From Stromatinia cepivora (Eukaryota; Ascomycota; Leotiomycetes; Helotiales; Sclerotiniaceae): a DNA stretch of 64,000 nucleotides. Shown here piece by piece: positions 11,702-23,642 of this stretch. The notes under the pieces were generated by a model, which had not been told where the DNA came from, did no database searches, and saw only the letters and a list, made by a program, of their open reading frames with translations. The translations under genes were made by a program, and so were the position numbers. The stretch is taken from contig RCTD01000028.1 in assembly GCA_014898415.1 (NCBI GenBank), positions 310,001 through 374,000 of the forward strand, read 5' to 3'. Every line of letters begins with the position of its first letter. Position 1 is the stretch's first letter.

Positions 11702-14700
11702 ATGTCGACAACGAGGGGATTGGAGGGGGAGCTCAAAACACAGGGTGCCCTGGAAGCAGCACAAGATCCTAATAGCTCGGTAACAGCAGCAGATGCGGAA
11801 GCAAAGATTGTCAATGAGGGTAAGAAAGCAGGCGTCCCAGCTTTCCATTTCGACCCAGATGCGAGTCCAGAGGAGAAGGCAGCACAAGCTAGGGCTGTAG
11901 GTTATATGCTCCGCAGTCCTTGCGCATTTACTAATATGAAAATCTGTGCAGCATGTACCAGAAGGGTTTCATCATGAACACAAGTCAAAAGGTGTCGCAG
12001 TCGCGACAGATATGGATGATGGTTCACCGGCAGCTTACGACCTACCACCCCCCTCTACTGCTGGAGCTCTTGCGGCCCCTGCGAAAGCAAGCAAACAATC
12101 GGACCGGCCGGTAGCAAATGGATATGTCGATGAAGATGAAGATGCCCGCTGGATTGAAAGAGCTGGTTGGGCTCCAAGATTTGGCTCGGGAGAATCTGGC
12201 GAATCTATGGAAGGCGAAAGTCTTCTGGATCACCAAACCTGGATAGAAGGCAAAATTGAAGATAAATTTTATGGCGGTAATTTGATAGTCTGTCTTCTAC
12301 TTGGGTGCTTTTGCTAATCTTCCATAGATTGGTATCAAAATACCGCTGTCATTATATTCGCATGCCTCTCTTCATGGTTCGTGGCCACGCTTGGCGGGGG
12401 TCTCAGTTGGGTATTCATTATCATGGCGATTTGCGGAACATACTACAGGACGTCTATACGTCGAGTAAGACGCAACTTTCGGGATGATATCAATCGAGAG
12501 CTTGCCAAAAACAAACTGGAAACTGATACGGAAAGTCTAGAATGGATGAACAGCTTCATGGTCAAGTTTTGGCCAATCTTCCAGCCAGTATTTGCAGAGA
12601 CAGTTATTAATTCCGTTGATCAAGTATTAAGTACAGCAACCCCAGCGTTCTTGGATAGTCTTCGCATGAAGACTTTCACTTTGGGCACCAAGCCACCTCG
12701 ACTGGAACACGTAAAGACATATCCCAAAGCAGAGGACGATATAGTACTTATGGATTGGAAGTTCAGTTTCACGCCAAATGATCATGCAGACATGACTGCT
12801 CGCCAAATCAAGAATAAGGTCAACCCAAAAGTTGTCCTTGAAATCAGGATTGGAAAGGCAATGATCAGTAAGGGTCTAGATGTTATCGTGGAGGACATGG
12901 CTTTCTCGGGTCTCATGCGAGTTAAGATCAAGCTTCAGATTCCGTTTCCTCACGTGGAGAAGATTGAAATATCATTCCTGGAGAAACCTAGTGAGTATTA
13001 CTTTCCTTCTTCTTTTCCTCGCATGGAAGCTCGCGGTCTACATAGCATATTGGCGGCAATCTGCAACCCCTACATCTCATCTCAACACAAAGCAATCCAC
13101 ATTTTTTAGGCAATTTAAGATATTGATTGTCAATATTTTATGTACTCTTTATGGAACTTTTTGGACTGACTTCTCAAAAGCAATCGACTATGTATGTAAA
13201 CCTCTTGGAGGTGAAACTCTTGGGTTTGACATCAATTTCATTCCTGGCCTTGAAACTTTTATTTTGGAACAGATTCATGCGAATATTGGACCGATCATGT
13301 ATGCGCCAAATGTGTTCCCAATTGAAGTCGCGAAAATGTTGTCTGGGTCTGCTGTTGATCAAGCTATCGGTGTATTGGCTGTCACCCTCCACGGAGCTCA
13401 GGGCCTCAAGAATCCTGACAAATTTGCTGGAACGCCTGATCCTTATACTGTCCTGTCAATCAACAACGGCGCTCCTCTGGCACAAACCAAGATCGTTAAG
13501 GAAAGCGCAAATCCTAAATGGGGTGAAACAAAATACGTGATCCTTACTTCTTTTACCGAGAGTCTCACTATGGCCATATTTGATTACAACGAATATCGAA
13601 AAGATAAAGAACTCGGTACTGCCACTTTCCCATTGGAGAGGGTGCAAGAGGTCACAGAATATGAGAACGAGCAGCTGGAGGTAATGGCGAATGGCAAGCC
13701 ACGCGGCCTATTGTCTGCCGATTTACGATTCTTTCCCGTCCTGGAAGGGCGCACTCTTCCAGATGGTACGACTGAGCCACCTCCTGAGTCTAATACAGGC
13801 ATTGCTCGTTTCTGTGTCGAACAAGCTAAAGATCTCGATGGTACCAAGAGTCTTATTGGTCAACTCAGCCCTTATGCTGTACTTTTACTAAACAATAAGG
13901 AAATTCATGTTACAAGGAAATTGAAGAGGACGAACAATCCTATCTGGGATAATGGATCTAAGGAGCTTCTCATCACCGATAGAAAGACTGCTACTTTTGG
14001 TCTTGTCATTAAGGATGAGCGAGAACTCGGCAGTGATCCTATCCTTGGTACGTATCAGATCAAGCTCAACGACATGCTGAACTTGATGGAGAAGGGCCAA
14101 GAGTGGTACACGCTTGCTGGAGCGAATACTGGCAGAGCTAAGTTGACGCTTCAATGGAAACCAATTGCACTACAAGGTGTGGGCGCAGGCACTGGCGGTT
14201 ATGTCACACCTATTGGTGTCATGAGATTTCATTTTAAGAATGCGCGGGATCTCCGAAATCTCGAAACTCTTGGTAAATCCGACCCTTACGTCCGAGTTCT
14301 CTTATCTGGAATAGAGAAGGCTCGAACAGTCACATTCCAGAATAATCTCAACCCAGATTTCGACGAAGTGGTCTATGTGCCCGTCCACAGTGTTAGGGAG
14401 AAATTGACTTTGGAGGTTATGGATCAAGAGACTATCAACAGTGATCGTACCTTAGGATCTATTGAAGTACTGGCTTCCGACTACATTCAACAGCTTGAGA
14501 ACGGAGAATATGTCGTACATGATGAAAAAGTCCCACAGGCCGGTGGACTGCGCATGCATGGGAAGGGGACCCCAAAAGGAACACTCAATTATACTGTGGC
14601 ATTCTACCCATGTTTGAATATCGCGGATCCCGAAGATGAGGAAGCAGCTAAAGAGGAGGCGGCGGCCAAAAATTCTTCTGAGAGAGGTCGCATAACTGGT

Positions 14701-16600
14701 ATGGAAAACGGTACAAAGAATGGTGTGGAGAATGGGGATGGCTCGGAAAAGCCTAGCCGGTCTTCAAGTGAGTCCGCAATGGCTGCAAAGCTCGCCGAGG
14801 GTGCGCAGGAGCAAGAAGAAACCCCGAAGGAAAAGCAACTTCCAAAGATTCGTCTCACGCCCGAAGAATTACTCAAATACGAATCCGGTCTCATTATCTT
14901 CAAGATAATTGATTGCGAGCTGACCCGAAGCCATGTTCATGTCGAAGTTGTTGTTGATGATATGGCGTTCCCGTCATATTCATCCTCTACAATAAAATCG
15001 AAGAAAATGACACTGGATGAGATTGGCGATTGCTTTGTTCGTGAACTTGACTTCTCCAAGATCACCATACGTATCCGAGAAAAGCAGAGTAAAGGAGATG
15101 AGAAGAAAGACCCAACTATTGCCCGCTTGAGTGGAGAGACACTAGCTACCCTGAAACAATGCCTCAATAATCCTACCATGTAAGTGCAAACTCCATTGAT
15201 ATTCTTTTTGCCTTCCTGGACCCTAAAATTAGACAACCACTAATACTTCTGATAGACTCAAGCTTCGAGACGAGGAAGGCCATACTAGTAATATTAAGGT
15301 CTCACTTAAGTATATCCCAGTCAAGATGGATCTGGACCCGAGCGAGAGTATCAACAACATGGGTAAACTTCGAGTAGATGTTCTGGATGCTACTGATCTC
15401 CCATCTGCGGACCGCAACGGATACTCTGATCCATATTGCAAGTTTGAGTTCAACGGCAACTCAGTATTCAAGACCAAAGTTCAGAAGAAGACTTTACAAC
15501 CAGCATGGAATGAATTCTTCGAGCTCGATGTACCTTCAAGAACTGCTGCGCAATTTGTTGTTAATGTTATGGATTGGGACTTCGGTGACAAGGCCGACTT
15601 CCTTGGCAAGGCTGAAATTAACCTGAATCTTCTGGAACCATTTAAGTCAAAGGAAATGAACTTGACTTTGGAAGGCAAATCGGGGTCTATCCGTCTACGC
15701 TTGCTCTTCCGCCCAGATTACGTGACCAGGTCGAGACAAGGAAGCTCGACATTTTCTGGTACATTTGCCACACCAGGCAAAATCGTCACTGGAGTCGCAG
15801 GAGCTCCAATCAAAGGTGTTGGCTTTGCCGCACATGGTGTTGGCAAAGGAGCTTCGTTCATTCGACACGGCTTCAAAAGCAAGAAAAAGGACGAAGAAGA
15901 AGTTAATAATGGCAGCATTCATTCCGAGTTAGAGAACGATGTTTCCGTAACGAATGGTACTGGGGGTTCAAGGCGCGCAAGTGGTCTCCCAGGCTTAGGA
16001 GCATCAATTCCAGAAATTATGCCTCCGGCCACTCCTCCAGGAGAACCGAATCATGGACGAACAAAGTCCTTCGGAGCGGCCTCGGGGCACTCTGGTATGT
16101 TTGGTTCTCCTGGTGCTACTGGCGGACCTATGGGTATCGCAAATTTCACAATTGTGTCTGCAAGCGGATTTCCACCTTCTTCAAGCGTTATGGTTTATGT
16201 TAAATCGCTTGGTGCCAAGCCTAAAATCATCCATAAGACTGATCATATCAAATCACCTAATGGCACCGTGATCTTCAACGAGAAGAAAGAAAGCTTCAAA
16301 TGCACCACTTCCGCAGATGCAACCTTCCAAGTCTCAGTCAAGGCACACAATACGTTCGGCTCGGATGATGATCTCGGCGAGGGAGCCCTAGTCGTCGATG
16401 AAACTGGCACAATGCAAGAGAAGCAAATCCGCTGTGGAGCAGGCTATATCACGGTAAAATCTAATTTTATTATGAGCTCTACCGAAAACGGATCGGAGAG
16501 TCCAAGGACTCGTTCAGGTTTTGGAAGAAGTCTACTCAGCAAGAAAGAAACTGGTCGAACCAGCAGAGATATCACACCCGTTGGCACACACGCCTCTTGA
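11702..16600 (+). CDS. tricalbin-type SMP/multi-C2 ER-plasma membrane tether (1,508 aa)
   Basis: Tricalbins (yeast Tcb1-3, related to extended synaptotagmins) anchor cortical ER to the plasma membrane and move lipid at the contact. Five exons fit: 11702-11896, 11952-12276, 12328-12990, 13181-15179 and 15256-16600. The frame closes at every junction. Visible parts are a disordered N-terminus, a hydrophobic hairpin at residues ~176-215, an SMP domain from ~235 (LEWMNSFMVKFWPIFQPVF) to ~440, and C2 domains from about 460, 610, 780 and 1100 with Asp-rich loops such as GTPDPYT, LGKSDPYVRVLLSG and NGYSDPYCKFEF. The C-terminus is Gly/Ser-rich. The start is the first ATG (MSTTRG). Intron 3 (190 bp) has a CTGAC branch point. 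The length is normal for filamentous fungi. Which yeast paralogue it matches cannot be decided here. Confidence 0.93.
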
Positions 16601-17664
16601 TAGGATACAATACCGGAACTGATATTTGCCGGCAGTTTAGGAGGGATGGTACATTTTCTGGTGAGCCTAGGGAGCGAAATCGTCTTGTTTGTGGATTTGA
16701 GAAATGGTAGTGGTCAAAATCTTGCGAGTGATATTACTTTTTTTCTCTTATTTTCTAGGGGATGGAGATACCATAGTTGGGCTCTGATGTTCATTGTTGT
16801 GCGCTATTCCCTACAATTTAACGAATCTCCTTTGACTGCAGCTTATCGTACTTATTAATATTGGTACATTCCTCATCCGCGAAGTGCAAAAAACTCCGTG
16901 AGACACTTAGGGGAATGAATGAGGGATGGACGACTGGATGGAGTGGAGTGGAGTGGATAATTGAATTGGCAATGGAGAAGCGATTCATAGAGAAGGTTGT
17001 CAAATTGATACTTACTTGCCTTTCAACGATTGTGAAAAGATTTGCTCAGCATGTTATGTGAAAGAAAAATCAAAATCAAGTTAAAGTTTTCACGAGTCCC
17101 ATCCAAAAAAAATCTCGATATTCAAATTAGATCACGGTCTCATCTGCCAATGCAATAAAAGTGACCCCTCAGCATATGCAAGTGCAGGGTTAAAAGCACG
17201 CAAGCTTTAGCTCCTTCTCTACCCCACCACCGAACAAATTTAAGCTGCAGATAATTAGTTCCAAACAAGATTTGTCCTTGCATATAAAACTTTTCCTATA
17301 AATTGTACATATACATTGCTTTTCGTGGTACTACTTCTTTCTTTTCCGCAATCGATACAATTCAATTGAAAAGGGTGTTTTGTTATCTTCGTTCCAATTG
17401 AGAAATTTGAATTGTGTTTTGATGTTAACGGAGAAATTAAATCTCTGACGCAGTAGCTTGGAAACTTTGAATCACTCGCTGACTTTAGAGCTTTCCCCGC
17501 CACAATTTCAATTTCCATTATATAAAATATTCCTACCCCGCAACTCCATACTCCTGTTATATAGTCAGCGATTTGACCACGAGGGTTCACAGCGCCACTG
17601 CCTTTTCTTCCTATATAAGTCGCGTGCGGGCACATAATCGACTGGGAACAAGGTAGAGTTAGTT
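16601..17664. promoter_or_regulatory. intergenic, promoter of the MFS gene
   Basis: No gene is supported. It includes the tricalbin 3' region, a GGAGTGGAGTGGAGTGGAT microsatellite near 16940, and a TATA-like ctatataagt at 17611-17620 about 45 bp before the MFS start codon. Confidence 0.45.
17611..17620 (+). promoter_or_regulatory. TATA-like element before MFS gene
   Basis: The sequence is ctatataagt, 45-54 bp before the ATG at 17665. It lies in a GC-normal context, so it stands out. Use as a TATA box is inferred. Confidence 0.4.
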
Positions 17665-19545
17665 ATGTCGCTTTCCCAGAGAGTAACTTCTTTCGAATCT
17701 CTGTCGCCAGAAAGAGGCAGATCACCGGCTGCTACGCAACGGAGGAAATTGAGCTTTAGTCCCTTGCCTGGGAATTGGGGGGATGAAATTGAGCAGCAGC
17801 AACATGTAGTGGAGGAGATAGAAACGGTGGCGGCGTTTGAGGTTTCAAAGGGGAAGCGAACGTGTAAGTGATGTCTCTTTGTGGTGAAATGATGTATTTG
17901 AATGATCCTTTCTGTTAGCTTGGAATATTTGGATATTTCATCCGAGGTTCTACAACTATTGTGTGACATTTTACTAATTGGGCACTCAATTACAGTACAA
18001 GTTGCAATTGCAGTAGTATATTGCCTCCTCGCCGCTGGTATAGTCTTCGGATACGCAGCTCTCAAACCCGTCCTTATCCGCGAAGGTGTGTATCGAGAAT
18101 ATTGTACGGAAGATGAATTGAAAGAAGGAGTACGAACCTGCTTTGAGCAGGAGATCCGTTTGAACTTGATGTTCACTGTCGCTGCGGTTGGCACAAACGT
18201 TGCAGCTTTACCAATTGGTTCTATCCTGGATAACTTTGGCCCAAGAGTCGCCGGTATAATAGGAAGCATCTTTTTGGCGGTAGGTGCTGTATTTTTTGCT
18301 TTCGCTGGGGAGCTGCCTTTCGATGGCTTCATTCCTGGATATTTACTGTTGGCCCTTGGAGGAGCGTTCTTCTTGATCACCTCCTACCAGCTTTCGAATA
18401 CCTTTCCCAAACATTCCGGCTTGATCCTGGCTCTGTTGACGGGTAAGTAATGTCTATTCTGCCTCTATTTTCGAATCATACCTAACGACTTTGAAGGTGC
18501 GTTTGACACTTCTAGTGCACTTTTCCTCGTATATCGAATCATATACCAATGGAGTGATGGCACTTTCCATGTCAAACAATTCTTTCTCATTTACCTATTC
18601 GTTCCGGCTTTTATTCTTCTCGCACAAATATTCGTCATGCCTTCGCAATCGTACAAGACTGTAGGCGAAATGGTTAAACAAGTCGAAGAAGACGATATTT
18701 TCGATGACCAGATGGACGAAACCACCGCTCTCCTTCGCGAAGAGCGTCGCCAGCGTCGTGAATCTGTCGTCTCTGAAATAACCGAACTTTTGGGCACCAA
18801 ACCAGGCAGTAAGCAAGTCAAACAGGAAGACGCAAAAAACAAAATCTCCGGGGTTTGGGGAGTGTTACATGGCAAGACTGTCGCACAACAAATCCTATCT
18901 CCATGGTTCGTCCTTATCACCCTATTTACCGTCATCCAAATGACGCGGATTAATTTCTTCGTCGCTACCATCCGCCCACAATACGAGTACCTCCTTCATT
19001 CCTACGACAAAGCCGTCGAAGTCAACACCTTCTTTGACCTGGCTCTCCCTTTAGGAGGTGTCCTCTCCATTCCCTTCATCGGCATATTTCTCGATAACAC
19101 AAGTACCCCATTTGTGCTCGCCTCCCTCGTGACTATCGCTACCACCATTGGCGTCCTTGGCATGCTCCCCTTTTCCTGGGCCGCATACGCCAACATTTGC
19201 CTTTTCGTCCTCTACCGTCCCTTCTACTATACCGCCGTATCCGATTATTCAGCCAAGGTCTTCGGATTCCGCACTTTTGGCACGGTGTACGGTTTAATCA
19301 TCTGTCTAGCAGGCCTACTCAATTTTAGTCAAAGCGGATTAGATGCATTGCTCCACAAAGTCTTCAATGGGAACCCAGTCCCCATCAATGCGATGTTGAT
19401 GGGTTCAGCATTGGTAGTAGGAATCATACTCTGTGCTTTTGTAGGATGGAAAGCATATGCGATCAAGAGAGATGGGTTAGAAATTGAGGCCGAACACGCA
19501 ACGGAGGTGATGATGCCTGGTGCTCGGAGTCCGGAAAGATTATAG
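17665..19545 (+). CDS. MFS transporter, SLC43/Fmp42-like (564 aa)
   Basis: Three exons fit: 17665-17863, 17996-18442 and 18497-19545, joined in frame. The N-terminal ~65 residues are cytosolic and Ser/Arg-rich. Twelve hydrophobic segments follow, split by a long charged loop at about residues 285-340 (EEDDIFDDQMDETTALLREE). The first half contains YAALKPVLI and GSILDNFGPRVAG, the MFS loop 2-3 signature in modified form. The second half has TRINFFVATIRPQ, typical of the Fmp42/SLC43 group, whose animal members carry large neutral amino acids. The substrate here is unknown. The C-terminus is acidic. It converges with the FolB gene downstream. A TATA-like box precedes it. Confidence 0.88.
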
Positions 19546-20342
19546 GTTATATTTTAAATTTATTCTTCTTTTATTATTTGATGGCAGTGGTTTTTTGGTT
19601 CGAAATATTTATCGTATCGATGCATGGAAAGGAATTTACTGGGATTATTTATCATTTCTTCTCTGCAAAGCGAGGGTGCTCGGATTTGGGAATGCTGCAT
19701 ACATACACACAGACAGACATACAGATTTACATACATACATCATACATACATCATATCCTAGGACTTTATCAACGAGATATCCAATTTTGTTAGCTATTAT
19801 ATTACTAGGTATACTTTGGTAGAAATAATAATTCAAATACATATAAAAGAATGTTGCCTAAAGTTTAAACTTGGTGATTTTGAGATCTAAGCTTTCCCAA
19901 ACTAATATTGAATCATCTTAATTCGCACCAACTCAAACTTCGATCTGAACTCAAACTTCGATCTGAACTCAAAGATCATAATAGTAAGAGAAATAACAAT
20001 CAGTGCTCACAAGAAACTACCGCAGAAATCGGTTTCAACGCCAAATATCTCATGGCTAATGAGTGAGCTGTTTATCCTGATTCAATCGATATTGTATACT
20101 ACGCTAATCTAAGCATGCGCAGAATATCTAGCACATGTTTTCAAAAGCCTACTTCGTAAAGTAGATCAATACATGAGAACGCGATACCAGTGTATCCTCA
20201 AAGCTGGTTTTCTTATCCCAAGAAATACCGCTGTTGTATCCATGCGTCCCCCATTTCAACATTCGCTAATCCAAGTCAGGAGAGTTGGATCCCCGAGGAT
20301 TTGATGTGGACAAAAGCCACCCTTGACCCCCCTCCACAACTT
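19546..20342. other. convergent 3' intergenic region
   Basis: It lies between two converging genes and holds their 3' ends. It carries an ACAT/ACAG microsatellite at about 19697-19760 and two exact copies of aactcaaacttcgatctg at 19930-19947 and 19948-19965. No gene seen. Confidence 0.5.
19930..19965. repeat. two exact 18-bp tandem copies
   Basis: The unit aactcaaacttcgatctg occurs twice back to back, followed by a 9-base partial third copy. It is a simple tandem duplication in the 3' intergenic region. Confidence 0.8.
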
Positions 20343-21622
20343 TCAGGAAGCTTTGGAATCGGAAGACGATGGCCGGGATTTGCTTTGGTCGATAATTTTC
20401 TTGGACTTGGCGAGCTCGGTTTTGAAGGCCTCCAACTTTCGCTGAAGGTATACCATTCGATCTTCGGGGTAATTCTCCGCAATCCAGTCCTTGAGTGTGC
20501 CATTGTAAGAGCGTTCAGGTGTTTTCAACTTCTTGTAGCCTTCCCACAAATAAAAATATGGCGAGTTAGGTTGCGGTCGGATGTCCATGGCCATCTCAAC
20601 ACCTGGTGTGGTATCCATATATATACCCGGCTTCTCCAATTTGATCTTAACGATTGGACAATAATTGGCTACATCCGTTTCCTCCCATGGAACCTTTTTG
20701 TAGTCGTCACTGAAACTGTCCCACTTATTGGCAGCCTTGGAACTTGCTGTGCTGCCTTTCGCAATGATGTTAGGAATCAAAACGTATCTGGTGAGAAGTT
20801 TGCCTATGTGCTCTGCAAGTGCTTCCAGAGTCTGGAACGACGATTCCTCCATCGCCTAGAATTATCAAAGTGAAGTTAGTACACATGCTGAGAAAGACCG
20901 AGTAATAAATGCGCCTGGCTAGTTACCTTCACAATTATCTGCTCCATATCCCAATGAAAATCTCTATTCCAGAGCCACCGGTCCATCTCAACATTCGCAA
21001 TCACATTCTGTTTCCTGATGCGCTCTTTTTCCAGCATGCCTATCAGGGTGGGAACTATAAGGTCATGAATTCGAAGGGTAATGCTACGTCCCATAACGCC
21101 AATACTGTCCGGGGGACCCGCTTCCTGATCTTTCAACGAAGTTTCCCTGTAAATAGTTTGCATCGTGAGACTGGCCCCAGCACCACGCAAAGATGACTTT
21201 GGAAGCATGACTTTAAATGAAGACCAAGTGATTATTTTGCCTACCGTCAAGTGGTCCCTGACCGAAAGAGTACCGATAAGATGTGATATGATATTCATTA
21301 GAGAAAGTCCCATTGCATTGCCTGGTTTGATATCTGTGTTATATCTTTGGACAGTCTCGATGATTGCAGATCTGAGACGACCATAATGGATAGTATCTTC
21401 CGTAATGTCATCATCTTCAGATGCCGTTTTGAAATTTCGTCGCAGAGAAACCGACACGGATACGAGAATCGGTTGGATTGGACATTCAGCCATGACCCGG
21501 TTCCAACCCCATGCGTCAGCTCCAACAGGGGCAGACAGTTGCACATCTTTGACCCCAATGACAGCGACAGGCTGTTCACGAGCTTGTTGAATCTGCCATT
21601 CAGACATGAAGTCACAAGACAT
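20343..21622 (-). CDS. tandem dihydroneopterin aldolase-like (FolB) domain protein (402 aa)
   Basis: Two exons fit, 21622-20927 and 20855-20343, with a GT-AG intron containing the branch GTACTAAC. The first FolB-like unit covers residues ~20-130 and carries VSVSVSLRRNF and DTIHYGRLRSAI, the beta-strand and TVDYG-type motif of the family. The second covers ~190-275 and carries VIANVEMDRWLW and then FQTLEALAEHI, the family T.EALA stretch. FolB acts in folate synthesis, cleaving dihydroneopterin to hydroxymethyl-dihydropterin. Fungal Fol1 also starts with two such domains but continues into HPPK and DHPS. Here nothing follows except ~120 residues ending in a Ser-rich tail. So it could be a Fol1-derived paralogue or a distinct enzyme. 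Catalytic competence was not judged. Confidence 0.78.
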
Positions 21623-22403
21623 ATCTAAATGAGACGGATAATCCTGCTCTTGTTAGTATTCATTTTTGAGCAGGAGGTAGATTTTTGAAGCTTACTTCAC
21701 TAGGAATGGTAGGAGGATCGCCAGGATCGGCTCTTGAACAGATAGAATGTTAGTAAATGCAGAAAACAGGTAGTTGAAGCCTTGTAAAATGATAGCGAGC
21801 GCAATGTGAAGCATGCAAGAAAAAAACGAGGGGAATATCAATGTTATGACTGAGTGAGTATTGTAGTGCTTGCTATATTTGTTGTTCAGGATGGAAACAA
21901 AGAACACGGGAAGAAACTTACTGGGACTCCATTATAAAGTTTTAATTAAATTTACGATGGATTGAAGAAGGAACGTGCGTTACATATGGAAGTTGTAACA
22001 TGGAAACAATTCTATGGAATTAGGGAAAGAAAGGAGGGGATATGTTTGTCATTGGCGGGGTACGGGCAGAATATTTAAGGCGGTGTAGAACATTTAGATA
22101 GAGGGTGATGGTGAATATATATTAACTCATTGTTCCATCCGATGTGAATGTTTAAGATTAACATTTAATGAAGGGACCCAATTTAGTATAAGGCTGATGA
22201 ATCCAACCATTTGAAGTAATATTATTGACATTAATCTAGCTGAAGTGTATCTTTAGCAAGTCGCGAATCTCAGAGTAACCAAGCTACCTCTAGCTACCTA
22301 CAAACGCCCCTCATCCGTGGCCTTACCCGTAGATAATTTGTATCCGCCTTTTGCGCCACAAATCCACGTTGATGATCCGGAACGCCTCCCACCAAACAAT
22401 TCT
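21623..22403. other. intergenic, no gene seen
   Basis: It lies between two minus-strand genes and must contain the FolB gene promoter and the yng2 3' region. A 71-codon hydrophobic open frame at 21692-21907 (minus) has no recognisable content. Confidence 0.45.
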
Positions 22404-23642
22404 TTAAGCCTTTTTAGGCATTTTAGGGGTACATACTGGACATATCCAGGTGCCCAAGGGGTCACTCTTGACGCCAACACAAGACCAATGAAACCATTCA
22501 TATGGACAATCTTCGTTGTCACAAGCCACCATGTCTCCATAACTGATATTGTGACAAATGCAGTATTTCTTATCATCTCCACCCTCTTCATCATCAACAT
22601 CAACCATATCGTCGTCTCCATCAGCGTCCTTGCTTTGACGTCCCGCAGCCTCTTCTTCCTCAACAGAGCCAGATTCTGCATCACTAAGCTCACTATCGTT
22701 TGCAGAAGACGGCGAATTCTTATGTCCACGCTTTAACCTGCTAAGGCCAGACTTTCCAGGTTTGCCTTTGCGTGGAGCGCCACTTTGTCTGCTGCCCTGC
22801 GGGGCAACTTTCTTCTTCTGCGAGTTTCTTGGTCCAGCACTGCCACCACGTACGGCAGACGGTGTACCTCCACGGGGAGTACCGGGAGTCATTGATGAAT
22901 GACGAGCAAGTCCGCTAGAAGCGGCTGGCAAAGTACCAAGCCCTCCAGTAAGTCTTGGTCGCTTATTGATCGCACCAAGAGATGATTCCCGAGCTTGTCT
23001 TTGCAAGAGTAAGGTGGCAGCTGGCGTTGCTGGAGCAGAAGACGTTGTCGCGCCATTCAGTTGATTGACATTGGTGGATATTCTAGAATTGCTCGGGTGG
23101 CGTACATGAGGAGAGGAGGCCGAATTTATGAGCTCACCCAATGGTCTCGTGGTACCATGCGTGTCTCGGACGCGATCAATCGGTTGTGGTCGTAGTAGCG
23201 AAGGCAAATCTGGATCGTGTGGAAACTCTCCTCTTTCTTGTAATCCTTTGATTTGTAAATCGAGTCGTCGAACGTGCCCCTCAACAAGCGCTTCTAGATC
23301 TTTGGATAGCTTGATTTTCTCATCCTGAAGACGCTCTGCTCTTTCATAACTCTCCAAAATTATCTTTTTCAAGGCTGGTTCCTTTGGGTTTGGTTGGTTT
23401 GCCCCATTTGCCTTGGTCCATTTTTGGAGAGCACCATCGTGCTTTGCGATGACAGTAAGGCACTCTTGCATTGCTTTATCCTTTTCTCCTATCTCATCTT
23501 GCTTAAAAGCAATTTCGTGCGGTAAATTTGCGACACGATTGATCCAATCATCGAGGACTCCCGCTGTATCTAAGTGCTCGATCTGTGGCATATTGTGTCT
23601 GTGTTTGGGGACAAAATCGATGGAAAGATCGTCTCTGGGCAT
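22404..23642 (-). CDS. yng2: ING-family PHD protein, Yng2-type NuA4 subunit (412 aa)
   Basis: Single exon. Residues ~20-125 form the ING N-terminal helical domain (NLPHEIAFKQDEIGEKDKAM). The middle is a basic, low-complexity linker with an acidic tract (DADGDDDMVDVDDEEGGDD). A C-terminal PHD finger at ~358-405 has the C4HC3 ligands: YCICHNISYGDMVACDN, then CPYEWFHWSCVGV, then GTWICPVC. ING PHD fingers read H3K4me3. The GDMVACDN..CP.EWFHW form is closest to fungal Yng2/Png1 of the NuA4 histone H4 acetyltransferase, but Yng1 or Pho23 is not fully excluded. The first ATG is used; a splice-like gtaagc about 175 bp upstream could mean a 5' UTR intron. It is divergent from hos2. Confidence 0.88.
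   Translation of the reverse strand: MPRDDLSIDFVPKHRHNMPQIEHLDTAGVLDDWINRVANLPHEIAFKQDEIGEKDKAMQECLTVIAKHDGALQKWTKANGANQPNPKEPALKKIILESYERAERLQDEKIKLSKDLEALVEGHVRRLDLQIKGLQERGEFPHDPDLPSLLRPQPIDRVRDTHGTTRPLGELINSASSPHVRHPSNSRISTNVNQLNGATTSSAPATPAATLLLQRQARESSLGAINKRPRLTGGLGTLPAASSGLARHSSMTPGTPRGGTPSAVRGGSAGPRNSQKKKVAPQGSRQSGAPRKGKPGKSGLSRLKRGHKNSPSSANDSELSDAESGSVEEEEAAGRQSKDADGDDDMVDVDDEEGGDDKKYCICHNISYGDMVACDNEDCPYEWFHWSCVGVKSDPLGTWICPVCTPKMPKKA

Noticed and set aside
12880..13180. N-terminal part of a 767-codon frame in the tricalbin gene
   Set aside because: 12991-13180 is an intron and 12880-12990 is coding in another frame; the real exon begins at 13181.
17565..18380. 271-codon minus-strand frame
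   Set aside because: It lies antisense to the MFS gene exons, including its intron, and shows no domain.
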